From Fluviibacter sp041311015 (lineage in GTDB: Bacteria; Pseudomonadota; Gammaproteobacteria; Burkholderiales; Rhodocyclaceae), in NCBI GenBank assembly GCA_041311015.1, contig JBFYKG010000006.1:1-30826 (forward strand): a stretch of DNA of 30,826 nucleotides. The letters are read 5' to 3'. The notes under the pieces are model-generated. The model ran no database searches. It saw only the letters and a program-made list of their open reading frames with translations, and was not told where the DNA came from. A program made the translations under genes and the position numbers. Below are positions 7,884 through 16,067 of this stretch, piece after piece. The first letter of the stretch is position 1, and every line of letters starts with the position of its first letter.

Positions 7884-8219
7884 GTGATCAGCCCCGCATT
7901 TGCCCAAGCCGCCGCCGGCGCTTCGACCCAGGACGCCCTGAGCCAGTTTCTGCCCCTAATCGCGATGTTCGCGATTCTGTATTTCCTGATGATTCGTCCG
8001 CAGATGAAAAAGGCCAAAGAGCACAAGGCACTGATCGCCGGTCTGCAAAAAGGCGATGAAGTGGTCACCCAAGGCGGCCTAACCGGCAAGGTCACGGCCA
8101 TCGGCGACAACTACGTCAAGATTGAAATCGGCACCAACTCGGCTGGCCCGGTTGAAGTCACTGTTCAGCGTCCGGCCGTCGGCATCGTTCTGCCGAAGGG
8201 CACCTTGGGCTCGCTGTAA
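7884..8219 (+). CDS. yajC: Preprotein translocase subunit YajC
   Basis: YajC is the small inner-membrane partner of SecD-SecF in the accessory translocon complex. The 111-residue protein has one membrane helix (FLPLIAMFAILYFLMIRP, about residues 22-39) followed by a basic helix (QMKKAKEHK) and a soluble beta domain with KGDEVVTQGGLTGKV, all standard for the family. It starts at GTG 7884, supported by GGAG about eight bases upstream and by the family N-terminus. secD follows after 85 bases containing a hairpin. Confidence 0.96.
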   Translation: MISPAFAQAAAGASTQDALSQFLPLIAMFAILYFLMIRPQMKKAKEHKALIAGLQKGDEVVTQGGLTGKVTAIGDNYVKIEIGTNSAGPVEVTVQRPAVGIVLPKGTLGSL

Positions 8220-8252
8220 TCCAGGACACGCACTGACCGTGCATGTTCGACT

Positions 8253-8280
8253 CGGGGGCTCTGGCCCCCGTTTCACTTTT
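8253..8280 (+). terminator. Hairpin with T-rich tail between yajC and secD
   Basis: CGGGGGC (8253-8259) pairs perfectly with GCCCCCG (8264-8270) around the loop TCTG, followed by TTTCACTTTT. It looks like an intrinsic terminator but lies inside the yajC-secD-secF run, so it may cause partial termination or protect an mRNA 3' end. Confidence 0.6.
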
Positions 8281-8304
8281 CTGCGTTCACACTGATTCAC
8301 TGCC

Positions 8305-10176
8305 ATGAACCGTTATCCGCTCTGGAAATACATCGTTGTTGCTGCCGCCCTGATCATCGGGGTGCTATACACGTTGCCCAATTTTTTCGGTGAAACGCCG
8401 GCCGTTCAGGTATCGCCCATTCGCGCTACCCTAAAGTCGGACAACAAATTGCTGGAACAGGTGATCACGGTTCTGAACAAGAACAGCCTGCCGGGTGACG
8501 CCGCGTTTCTGGATACCAATGGCGTCAAGGTCCGTCTGCCGGACACCGATACCCAGCTGAAAGCGCGCGACATCCTCGAGCACGCTTTCAACCCGAATCC
8601 GGATAACAGCCAGTACGTCGTCGCACTCAATCTGTTATCCGCATCGCCGAAGTGGCTAACCAGCATTCATGCACTGCCCATGTACCTGGGTCTCGATCTA
8701 CGCGGTGGCGTGCACTTCCTGCTGCAGGTCGATCTGCAAGGCGCGCTGACCAAGCGTCTCGACGCCACCGGTGCCGATATCCGCACCCTGCTCCGTGACA
8801 AAAACATCCGCCATGCGGGCATCAACCGGGACGGCCAGCGTGTCGTCATCCGCTTCCGTGAAGCCGATTACCGGGATCAGGCACGTGCCGCCCTGCTGGA
8901 TGCGCAACCGGATCTGGGTTTTACGGAGCAAAACGTCAGTGGCGATGCCGCGCTGGTTGGCACTTTCAAGCCCGAAGCCGTCAAACGTATTCAGGAATAC
9001 GCGGTTAAACAAAACATCACCACGCTGCACAACCGGATTAACGAACTCGGCGTGGCCGAGCCAATCATCCAGCAATCCGGCCCGGATCGCATCGTGGTCC
9101 AGTTACCCGGCGTGCAGGATACGGCCAAAGCCAAAGACATCCTGGGCCGTACCGCCACGCTGGAAATCCGCATGGTGGATGACACACCCGGCGCACTTGA
9201 AGCTGCAGTGGGTGGACAGATTCCGGGCACAGCCGAGCTCTATACCGAGCGTGGGGGCAGCCCGATTCTGGTCAAAAAGATCGTCGTGCTCACCGGTGAA
9301 CGCCTGAACGATGCCCAACCCGGCTTCGATAACCAGACACAGGAGCCAGTGGTGCACCTGACGCTGGATTCGGCCGGCGCCCGCATCTTCCGAGATGTCA
9401 CCCGTGAAAACGTCGGCAAGCGCATGGCGATTCTACTCATTGAAAAGGGCAAGGGTGAAGTCATTACTGCCCCGGTGATTCGTAGCGAAATCGGTGGCGG
9501 CAAGGTCCAGATCTCGGGCCGGATGAGCACCGTGGAAGCCAATGAAGTGGCCCTGCTGCTGCGTGCCGGTTCGCTCGCAGCACCGATGGAAATCATTGAA
9601 GAACGCACCGTCGGCCCATCGCTCGGCGCAGAAAACATTTCGCGCGGCTTCCATGCCACGCTGTGGGGCTTTGCCGCGATTGCCGCGTTCATGATCATTT
9701 ACTATGGCATGTTCGGCGTCATCTCGGTGCTGGCACTCTCGGCCAACCTGCTTTTCTTGGTGGCAATCCTCTCGCTGCTGCAAGCCACCCTCACGCTGCC
9801 CGGCATCGCCGCCATTGCGCTGGCGCTCGGCATGGCGATTGATGCGAACGTCCTCATCAATGAACGGATTCGCGAAGAGCTTCGTAACGGTTCTACACCG
9901 CAGGCGGCCATCTCGGCTGGTTACGAACGCGCCTTTGACACGATTCTGGATTCCAACATCACCACGCTGATTGCCGGCCTGGCCCTGCTGATCTTTGGTT
10001 CAGGCCCCGTACGCGGCTTCGCCGTGGTGCACTGCCTGGGTATTCTGACCTCGATCTTTAGCGCCGTGGTCGTCTCGCGCGCCCTGGTCAACCTGATCTA
10101 CGGTCGCCAGAAACGCCTCACCAAAATCTCCATCGGCCAGGTCTGGAAACCTGAAACCGACGTCACCAAAGCCTGA
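8305..10176 (+). CDS. secD: Protein translocase subunit SecD
   Basis: SecD is an RND-like inner-membrane protein that, with SecF, uses the proton gradient to pull proteins through SecYEG on the periplasmic side. The 623 residues show an N-terminal helix (about 9-27), the start of the large periplasmic P1 domain at DLRGGVHFLLQVDL, and a C-terminal block of five helices. The proton-relay Asp513 sits in GMAIDANVLINERIREE. The last helices include TTLIAGLALLIFGSGPVRGFA. No clear Shine-Dalgarno precedes the ATG. secF begins 15 bases after the stop. Confidence 0.98.
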   Translation: MNRYPLWKYIVVAAALIIGVLYTLPNFFGETPAVQVSPIRATLKSDNKLLEQVITVLNKNSLPGDAAFLDTNGVKVRLPDTDTQLKARDILEHAFNPNPDNSQYVVALNLLSASPKWLTSIHALPMYLGLDLRGGVHFLLQVDLQGALTKRLDATGADIRTLLRDKNIRHAGINRDGQRVVIRFREADYRDQARAALLDAQPDLGFTEQNVSGDAALVGTFKPEAVKRIQEYAVKQNITTLHNRINELGVAEPIIQQSGPDRIVVQLPGVQDTAKAKDILGRTATLEIRMVDDTPGALEAAVGGQIPGTAELYTERGGSPILVKKIVVLTGERLNDAQPGFDNQTQEPVVHLTLDSAGARIFRDVTRENVGKRMAILLIEKGKGEVITAPVIRSEIGGGKVQISGRMSTVEANEVALLLRAGSLAAPMEIIEERTVGPSLGAENISRGFHATLWGFAAIAAFMIIYYGMFGVISVLALSANLLFLVAILSLLQATLTLPGIAAIALALGMAIDANVLINERIREELRNGSTPQAAISAGYERAFDTILDSNITTLIAGLALLIFGSGPVRGFAVVHCLGILTSIFSAVVVSRALVNLIYGRQKRLTKISIGQVWKPETDVTKA

Positions 10177-10191
10177 CCGGGAGCGCACATC

Positions 10192-11136
10192 ATGGAATTC
10201 TTCCGCATCCGTAAAGACATCCCCTTCATGCGCCATGCGCTGGTGTTCAACATCATTTCGTTAGTCACCTTCCTGCTAGCCGTGTTCTTCCTCGCCACCC
10301 GTGGCCTGCACTTCTCGGTCGAGTTCACCGGTGGCACGCTGGTCGAAGTACAGTACAAACAGGCCGCCGATCTAGAGGCCATTCGTGGCGGTTTGGCCAA
10401 AGCCAACTTCCAGGACGTCACCGTTCAGAACTTCGGCTCCAGCCGAGATGTGCTGATCCGCATGCCGCTCAAATCGGCACAAAGTTCAGCCGCTGTGGGT
10501 AATGACGTCATGACTGCCCTCGACATCAATGCCCCGGGGGCGCAACTGCAACGTGTCGAATTTGTCGGCCCGCAGGTCGGTGAAGAACTGGCGCACGATG
10601 GCGCCCTGGCCCTGCTACTCGTCATCGTCGGCATTGTCATTTACCTGGCCCTGCGCTTTGAATGGCGCTTCGCCATCTCGGCCATCATCGCCAACCTGCA
10701 CGATGTGATCATCATCCTGGGCTTCTTCGCTTTCTTCCAGTGGGAGTTCTCGTTACCGGTGCTGGCCGCGGTGCTGGCCGTGCTGGGTTACTCGGTCAAC
10801 GAATCCGTCGTGGTGTTTGACCGGGTGCGTGAAACCTTCCGCAAGAAGCGCGGCATGACCACCCCTGAGATTCTAGATCACGCCATTACCAGCACCATCT
10901 CCCGCACCATCATTACCCACGGTGCAACCGAGATGATGGTGCTCTCGATGCTGATCTTCGGCGGCGATGCCCTGCACTACTTCGCACTGGCGCTCACCAT
11001 CGGCATTCTGTTCGGCATCTACTCATCTGTGCTGGTCGCCAGCCCGCTGGTTATGTGGCTGGGCGTGAAACGCGATCAGTTCATTAAGCCCGCTAAACGA
11101 ATCGATTCAGCCAATGCAGATGGCGCCTGCGTTTAA
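10192..11136 (+). CDS. secF: Protein translocase subunit SecF
   Basis: SecF is the partner of SecD in the inner membrane. The 314-residue protein has helix 1 (about 19-40), the periplasmic motif VEFTGGTLVEVQY, VGPQVGEELAHDG before helix 2, and the RND family signature LGYSVNESVVVFDRVRE followed by SRTIITHGATEMM. GGGAG upstream supports the ATG. It is the last gene of the operon; a strong terminator follows at 11160. Confidence 0.98.
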   Translation: MEFFRIRKDIPFMRHALVFNIISLVTFLLAVFFLATRGLHFSVEFTGGTLVEVQYKQAADLEAIRGGLAKANFQDVTVQNFGSSRDVLIRMPLKSAQSSAAVGNDVMTALDINAPGAQLQRVEFVGPQVGEELAHDGALALLLVIVGIVIYLALRFEWRFAISAIIANLHDVIIILGFFAFFQWEFSLPVLAAVLAVLGYSVNESVVVFDRVRETFRKKRGMTTPEILDHAITSTISRTIITHGATEMMVLSMLIFGGDALHYFALALTIGILFGIYSSVLVASPLVMWLGVKRDQFIKPAKRIDSANADGACV

Positions 11137-11159
11137 ACTTTACTGAGGCACCACATAAG

Positions 11160-11185
11160 ACGCCATCCTCTGGGGTGGCGTTTTT
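11160..11185 (+). terminator. Intrinsic terminator of the secDF operon
   Basis: ACGCCATCC (11160-11168) pairs with GGGTGGCGT (11173-11181, one G-T pair) around the loop TCTG, followed directly by four more T residues. The stem has nine pairs. The minus-strand side lacks a T tract, so it mainly stops transcription coming from secF. Confidence 0.85.
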
Positions 11186-11187
11186 AC

Positions 11188-11727
11188 TTAGGCGGACTGA
11201 TTCGACTGGCCGATTGCCTTGGCAACCTTGGCGACGCCATCTGCCCGTTTGCGCCAACCTTCACCGAAGTGCACATAGGTGGGCAAGAGCCGATAGAAGC
11301 TCTGGCGCGCTTCGGTATAGGCTTCAATGAGGGCATGCAGCCCATGAACCGCCACATAATCATTCACGGCCGCGAGGGTCTTGGGGCCAATGCCGCCATC
11401 GGCCGGTACGCCGACGATTCGTTGCAACAAACGCGCCGCCTGCGCGGGACCCGTATTTACGGCAGTATCAAAGACGGCCAGATCGAGTCCATCCGGCAGA
11501 TCGCTGCAACGACAGGCATCCCAGTAACGCTTGCGGTAGATATCGGCCAAGTGCTCATCGGGAATGGCCCGCAATTCGTCATGCGTGACATCACGGCCAA
11601 GATAATGGGCGTAGGTTTTGTGAGTGACGCCCTTCATGGTGGCGCCACCGGGATCATTGGGGTGGTGCGCCCAGCCGCCCTCGAACTGAAGGGTATGCGC
11701 CAGCGCCTCGGAGAAGTTACGTTCCAT
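11188..11727 (-). CDS. Lysozyme-like glycoside hydrolase, GH108 family with peptidoglycan-binding C-terminus
   Basis: The 179-residue protein begins with the GH108 N-acetylmuramidase signature: LQFEGGWAHHPNDPGGATMKGVT, in which Glu16 of FEGG is the expected catalytic acid. It continues with YWDACRCSDLPDGLDLAVFDTAVNTG and then a PG_binding_3-type segment (VGVPADGGIGPKTLAAVN). This architecture is known mostly from phage endolysins and the ZliS-type bacterial lysozymes. No signal peptide is present, so export would need a holin or other route, and none is encoded nearby. I chose the ATG at 11727 because homology begins there. It is the last gene after purB and the DUF2322 gene, 20 bases from the latter. 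Confidence 0.88.
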   Translation of the reverse strand: MERNFSEALAHTLQFEGGWAHHPNDPGGATMKGVTHKTYAHYLGRDVTHDELRAIPDEHLADIYRKRYWDACRCSDLPDGLDLAVFDTAVNTGPAQAARLLQRIVGVPADGGIGPKTLAAVNDYVAVHGLHALIEAYTEARQSFYRLLPTYVHFGEGWRKRADGVAKVAKAIGQSNQSA

Positions 11728-11747
11728 GGCGCTGGTGCGATGATGCC

Positions 11748-12086
11748 TTAGGCCGGCAGCTCGTCGTCGATGGCGAACACATGCTTGATGCGCAGCATCT
11801 CGCCGCCGTTCTCGGCGATATTCAACAGGCGGTCGATATTGGGGTGCTTGCCCGCATGGGCGCGCGCATCGGTGGTGTGCTCGGCAAAGATGTCCAGACC
11901 CTGCTTGGCGGCATCGGCGTTGATGGCACCCCACAGTTGGCCCAGATGGTTGTACACGGCCAGTGAGCCCTGGCTACCGGCTTTGTTCTCGATGATGCCG
12001 GCGAGGTTGCCCTCGCCGTCACGCAGTTCGATGGCGGCCAGATGCGAGATACCCGGCAGTTTTTTGAGATTGTCAGCGAATGCCAT
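11748..12086 (-). CDS. DUF2322 family protein
   Basis: This 112-residue soluble protein begins MAFADNLKKLPGISHLAAIEL and contains IENKAGSQGSLAVYNHLG, GAINADAAKQGL, FAEHTTDARAHAGKHPNIDRLL. This pattern matches the DUF2322 family, known to me from Neisseria, Pasteurellaceae and other Proteobacteria, with no established function. The ATG at 12086 has AAGGA a few bases upstream, and the gene starts 10 bases after the purB stop, so it is very likely cotranscribed with purB. No membrane segment or signal is seen. Confidence 0.8.
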   Translation of the reverse strand: MAFADNLKKLPGISHLAAIELRDGEGNLAGIIENKAGSQGSLAVYNHLGQLWGAINADAAKQGLDIFAEHTTDARAHAGKHPNIDRLLNIAENGGEMLRIKHVFAIDDELPA

Positions 12087-12096
12087 GGTGTGATCC

Positions 12097-13470
12097 TTAA
12101 ATACGCTTGGCGAGCTCGGTCGCTTTGCCGGTGTAACCCCACGGCGTGAGTTCCAGCAGTGCCTGCTTGGCATCCGCCGGGATGTCCAGCGTATTCACAA
12201 AGGCCTGCATGCCTTCACGCGAGACGCGTGTGCCACGGGTGAGTTCTTTGAGCTTCTCGTATGGGTTAGCGATGCCAAAGCGGCGCATGACAGTCTGGAT
12301 CGGTTCAGCCAGCAGTTCCCAGTTCGCATCGAGGTCAGCCATCATGAGGTCAGCGTTGATTTCCAGCTTGCCCAGACCCTTGAGCAACGAGTCGTAACCC
12401 AACAGGGTATAACCCAGACCCACGCCCATGTTACGCAGCACGGTGGAGTCGGTCAGGTCGCGTTGCCAGCGGGAGATGGGTAGCTTTTCGGCCAGGTGCT
12501 TGAGCACGGCATTAGCGAGGCCGAGGTTACCTTCCGAATTTTCAAAGTCGATCGGGTTGACCTTGTGCGGCATGGTTGACGAACCGACTTCGCCGGCCTT
12601 GACCTTCTGCTTGAAGAAGCCCAGTGAAATGTAGCCCCAGACGTCACGGTCGAGATCGATGAGGATGCCGTTGGCACGGGCAAAGGCATCAAACAGTTCG
12701 GCCAAGCCGTCGTGCGGTTCGATCTGAATGGTATATGGGTTGAATACCAGGCCCAGTGATTCGACAAACTTTTTGGCGAAGCCTTCCCAGTCGTAACCGG
12801 GGTACGCGGCGAGGTGCGCGTTGTAGTTGCCAACCGCGCCGTTGATTTTGCCAAGCAGTTCGGCCTGGGCAATGCGCACACGGGCGCGCTGCAGGCGGTA
12901 CGCCACGTTGGCCATTTCTTTGCCCATAGTCGACGGCGTGGCCGGCTGACCGTGGGTGCGGCACATCATCGGCACCTCAGCGTGGGCATGCGCCATTTCG
13001 GTCAGCTTGGCAATCACGCGATCCAGCGTCGGCAGCATGACCTGCTCGCGGGCGCCCTGGCACATGAGGGCATGCGACAGGTTGTTGATGTCTTCCGAGG
13101 TGCAAGCAAAGTGGATGAACTCGCTGACCTTGGTAACCTCGGCATTGCCCTGGGTCTTGTCCTTGATCCAGTACTCCAGCGCTTTAACATCATGGTTGGT
13201 CGTGGCTTCGATGCCCTTCACAGCGGCAGCATCGGCTTCGGAGAAGTTGTTGACCAGACCATCCAGCTCGGCAATGGTGGCCGGCGAGAACGCCGGAATT
13301 TCAGCGAAATGCGGTTCAGCGGCCAGCGCCTTGAGCCATTCGATCTCGACCCGCAAACGAGCGTGAATCAGCCCGTATTCGGAGAAGTGCGGACGCAGGG
13401 GGTCAACCTTGGCGGCATAGCGGCCATCCAGTGGGGAAAGGGCGGTCAACGCACCGAGGTTTTGCGACAT
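12097..13470 (-). CDS. purB: Adenylosuccinate lyase
   Basis: PurB removes fumarate twice in purine synthesis: from SAICAR and from adenylosuccinate. The 457-residue length matches the E. coli type. The N-terminus LTALSPLDGRY is characteristic; TSEDINNLSHALM and the substrate-binding CRTHGQPATPSTMGKEMANV follow, and the fumarase/lyase signature with the catalytic Ser is at about residues 297-307 (SSTMPHKVNPI). The start at 13470 has AGGAG six bases upstream; an in-frame codon at 13497 is not needed. It heads a run with the DUF2322 and lysozyme genes. A perfect dyad overlaps its probable promoter. Confidence 0.98.
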   Translation of the reverse strand: MSQNLGALTALSPLDGRYAAKVDPLRPHFSEYGLIHARLRVEIEWLKALAAEPHFAEIPAFSPATIAELDGLVNNFSEADAAAVKGIEATTNHDVKALEYWIKDKTQGNAEVTKVSEFIHFACTSEDINNLSHALMCQGAREQVMLPTLDRVIAKLTEMAHAHAEVPMMCRTHGQPATPSTMGKEMANVAYRLQRARVRIAQAELLGKINGAVGNYNAHLAAYPGYDWEGFAKKFVESLGLVFNPYTIQIEPHDGLAELFDAFARANGILIDLDRDVWGYISLGFFKQKVKAGEVGSSTMPHKVNPIDFENSEGNLGLANAVLKHLAEKLPISRWQRDLTDSTVLRNMGVGLGYTLLGYDSLLKGLGKLEINADLMMADLDANWELLAEPIQTVMRRFGIANPYEKLKELTRGTRVSREGMQAFVNTLDIPADAKQALLELTPWGYTGKATELAKRI

Positions 13471-13498
13471 GTGATGCTCCTGAATCCGTGAAACCAAA

Positions 13499-13514
13499 AT
13501 GGTAATTTTACCAT
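13499..13514. promoter_or_regulatory. Perfect 7+7 dyad over the purB promoter, possible operator
   Basis: ATGGTAA (13499-13505) and TTACCAT (13508-13514) are exact inverted repeats separated by TT. On the minus strand the right-hand side contains TGGTAAAAT, an extended -10 with its hexamer at 13505-13510, which would start transcription about 28 bases before the purB ATG. A regulator bound to the dyad would block that promoter. It does not resemble the E. coli PurR box. Confidence 0.5.
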
Positions 13515-13592
13515 CTGGCGCCGGCAGATCTGGGAAAGTCAGCCCATTCCGTGTAGGGTTTGACCTATCTCACCCCATGCTTTCGGATCGCT

Positions 13593-14201
13593 ATGAAACT
13601 GCTCGGTACCCCCACCAGCCCCTATGTGCGCAAAGTGCGCCTGATGCTGCTGGAAAAGAATATTGCCCATGACTACCTGATCGACCCACCACGGGAACCG
13701 GGCAGCCTAGTGGCTCGGGTCAACCCGCTGGGTCGAATCCCGGCGCTGGTTTTGGATGATGAGACCTGCGTGTTTGATTCGCCGGTCATCGCGGAATACG
13801 TGGATAGCCTGAACGACAACCCGATTCTGATTCCGCGAGACAATGCCCTCGCCCGTATGCGGGTCAAACGTTGGGAAGCCCTCGCCGATGGCATCATGGA
13901 TTCGGCGCTGGCCGTGCGTAATGAGCGCATCCGCCTGGAAGAAAAACAGGAACCGGGCAACATTGCCCTGCATAACAACGCCATCAGCCGGGCCCTGGAT
14001 TTTGCCAGCGTCAGCCTGGGTAATGACGCGTGGGTCAACGGACGGGAAATATCGCTCGGGGATCTGGCGTTGTTCAGCACGCTGGTCTATCTGGATCTAC
14101 GCCAGCCCGAGCGCGACTGGCGCTCACCGCACCCGAATCTGGCGTCTCTGTTTGATCACATCGCGGCGCGGCCCAGCGCCCAGGTATCGCTGGCCGAATA
14201 A
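13593..14201 (+). CDS. yibF: Glutathione S-transferase family protein, YibF-like
   Basis: The 202-residue protein has an N-terminal thioredoxin-like domain starting MKLLGTPTSPYVRKVRLMLLEK, with Ser9 at the usual active-site position and NPLGRIPALVLDDETCVFDSPVIAEYVD as the glutathione-binding strand and the SP-I motif. The helical C-terminal domain contains RVKRWEALADGIMDSALAVR. Length and these segments resemble E. coli YibF closely, from memory. The true substrate is unknown. I chose the ATG at 13593 because the family starts exactly there; an in-frame TTG lies 33 bases earlier. It is divergent from purB and convergent with mnmA. Confidence 0.88.
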   Translation: MKLLGTPTSPYVRKVRLMLLEKNIAHDYLIDPPREPGSLVARVNPLGRIPALVLDDETCVFDSPVIAEYVDSLNDNPILIPRDNALARMRVKRWEALADGIMDSALAVRNERIRLEEKQEPGNIALHNNAISRALDFASVSLGNDAWVNGREISLGDLALFSTLVYLDLRQPERDWRSPHPNLASLFDHIAARPSAQVSLAE

Positions 14202-14224
14202 GGAATAGGGTTAAACCCGGGGCT

Positions 14225-15382
14225 CTACTCGGCCAGAGATTGCAGATCGAGTCCGGCACCGTCTGAGCGACCGGCCATGCGGGTTGATTCGATGATGCCG
14301 CCACCCAGACAGACGCGGCTCTCGTACAACACCAACGACTGCCCCGGTGTCACCGCCCATTGAGGCGCAGCAAAGCGCACGACGGCACGATCGGCGTCAA
14401 TCCTTTCGATTTCGCAGGCGGCATCGGGCATACGGTAGCGTGTTTTGGCGGTGTAGACCCAATGCGGTCGCGGCAGCTCGCCCGCAATCCAGTTCATGTC
14501 GGTGATGGTGACTTCGTTCACATAGAGCGCCGGGTGGTCATGGCCAGAAACCACATACAACACATTGGTCTGCATATCCTTGGCTGCCACGTACCAGGCG
14601 TCATGTTCGCCGGTGCCACTATCCTGGCCTTTCACCCCGCCAATATGAAGGCCCTTACGCTGACCGATGGTATGAAACGCCAGACCCTGATGGGTGCCCA
14701 GTAGCTTGCCCGAATCCAGATCGCGAATCTCACCCGGATTCTGCGATACATAGCGCTGCAGAAAGTCGTTAAACGGGCGCTCGCCGATAAAACAGATGCC
14801 CGTTGAATCCTTTTTGGCGGCCACGGGCAGGCCGGCAGCTTCTGCCTTGGCCCGCACTTCGGGCTTGAGCCAGTTGGCCAGCGGGAACAGCGCGGGTTTG
14901 AGCTGAGATTGATTCAGGCGGTAAAGAAAGTAGCTCTGATCCTTGTTGCCGTCTTCGGCCTTGAGCAGCTGCCGCTTGCCATCGAAATCCTGCACGCCTG
15001 CGTAATGGCCCGTGGCAATAAAGTCCGCACCCAGACTGACCGCATGATCAAGAAAGGCTGCAAATTTGATCTCTGAATTACAGAGGACATCCGGGTTGGG
15101 GGTTCGCCCTGCGTTGTACTCCTGCAGGAAGATTGAAAAAACGCGATCCCGATATTCCTTGGCAAAGTTCACGACCTCCACGTCAATACCAAGAATGTCG
15201 GTCACGCTCATCACATCGATCAAATCCTGACGTGTGCTGCAAAACTCGTCCGTATCATCGTCTTCCCAGTTCTTCATGAACAGGCCAATCACGCGATAGC
15301 CCTGCTCCTTGAGCAAGAGCGCGGCGACCGACGAATCAACGCCCCCCGAGAGGCCGACAACGACAGTGGGTACGGATGACAT
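14225..15382 (-). CDS. mnmA: tRNA-specific 2-thiouridylase
   Basis: MnmA thiolates uridine 34 of the Lys, Glu and Gln tRNAs, taking sulfur from a TusE/IscS relay. The ATP pyrophosphatase loop SGGVDSS is at residues 12-18, and the catalytic cysteines are Cys101 (in DVLCNSEIKF) and Cys197 (in STGICFIGE), matching the E. coli pair. KNWEDDDTDEFCS and GHYAGV are also typical. The 385-residue length is slightly above average. AGGA overlaps the stop of the upstream gene, whose end lies nine bases away, so translation is probably coupled. Confidence 0.97.
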   Translation of the reverse strand: MSSVPTVVVGLSGGVDSSVAALLLKEQGYRVIGLFMKNWEDDDTDEFCSTRQDLIDVMSVTDILGIDVEVVNFAKEYRDRVFSIFLQEYNAGRTPNPDVLCNSEIKFAAFLDHAVSLGADFIATGHYAGVQDFDGKRQLLKAEDGNKDQSYFLYRLNQSQLKPALFPLANWLKPEVRAKAEAAGLPVAAKKDSTGICFIGERPFNDFLQRYVSQNPGEIRDLDSGKLLGTHQGLAFHTIGQRKGLHIGGVKGQDSGTGEHDAWYVAAKDMQTNVLYVVSGHDHPALYVNEVTITDMNWIAGELPRPHWVYTAKTRYRMPDAACEIERIDADRAVVRFAAPQWAVTPGQSLVLYESRVCLGGGIIESTRMAGRSDGAGLDLQSLAE

Positions 15383-15391
15383 TCAACTTCC

Positions 15392-16042
15392 TCAGGGTGC
15401 CAACCGGGCAGATACGGCGGCGGGCGGATTTTGCGTATGGTGTTGCGCTTCCAGAGAATAGAATCGCGGTCCCGCCCATTCTCTCACGGGGGCTACCGCA
15501 GGCAAGGTTCCGGGCGCGCTTTCCCAGGGGTCGATGGCGTAAACGCCGATATCATCCCCCTCGGCACCTGATTCAATCAAGGTGGCGCTGTAATGCGATG
15601 CCACCAGCAACGACCGGTGGGCATAAGGCCCTACGTCATGCCAGCGCAGCAACTGACGTTGCTGAAGCAGGACGAGCATATTGCGGGTCGTTGTTGAATG
15701 ATCAATGCAATCCATCCGGCCATCGACATCCGGGTCTTCATCATTGCCCGGCTCGTCGGCACCGATGGGCGTTTGATCAGCCGCCTTCCGGTAAAAACGC
15801 CGTACCGTCTCAGCTACTGCGTCTCTTTCAGCTTCCGGCGTTTTGGCCTGGCGCAGCGGCTGTAGCGCTTTACGCAACCAGGGTTCGCTGTAGGTGACCG
15901 CCACACGATCTTTACAGCTCCAGTTGTAGCAAACCACGACCAGCGCATCGGCATGTGCCATCAACGACACCACGGCAAAACCCACCAGCAACAATATCCG
16001 AAGTGCCCGCAGCCAGCATCGACTGGGAAGATGCGTCAACAT
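15392..16042 (-). CDS. Exported protein of unknown function with a possible Cys-His-Asp triad
   Basis: The 216-residue protein starts with a signal peptide: basic residues, the core ALRILLLVGFAVVSLMAHA, and cleavage near residue 31. The mature part has a Cys pair (Cys38 and Cys43, in VCYNWSCKD), a helical stretch with many Arg, an acidic segment (EPGNDEDPDVDG), then MDCIDHSTTTRNML (Cys112), LVASHYSATLIE (His150) and VYAIDPWE (Asp171). The order and context of these three residues resemble a transglutaminase-like or papain-like fold; this is inference. I recall similar unnamed proteins in Proteobacteria but no function. I chose the ATG at 16042 because it opens the signal peptide and has AGG upstream. 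It sits between nudJ and mnmA. Confidence 0.8.
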   Translation of the reverse strand: MLTHLPSRCWLRALRILLLVGFAVVSLMAHADALVVVCYNWSCKDRVAVTYSEPWLRKALQPLRQAKTPEAERDAVAETVRRFYRKAADQTPIGADEPGNDEDPDVDGRMDCIDHSTTTRNMLVLLQQRQLLRWHDVGPYAHRSLLVASHYSATLIESGAEGDDIGVYAIDPWESAPGTLPAVAPVREWAGPRFYSLEAQHHTQNPPAAVSARLAP

Positions 16043-16067
16043 GACAGAGACCTCATACCCGGCTGCC

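Noticed and set aside
11269..11751. 160-codon open frame on the plus strand
   Set aside because: It lies antisense to the GH108 lysozyme gene, whose protein has clear family motifs; the plus-strand translation has none.
12814..13491. 225-codon open frame on the plus strand across purB
   Set aside because: It is the complement of the well-supported purB frame, and its translation shows no family features.
14208..14218. GGGTT-A-AACCC between the yibF-like gene and mnmA
   Set aside because: The loop of one base is too small for a hairpin and there is no T tract; it is not a credible terminator.
15376..15897. 173-codon open frame on the plus strand
   Set aside because: Antisense to the exported protein with a signal peptide; its translation is Arg/Pro-rich with no recognisable motif.
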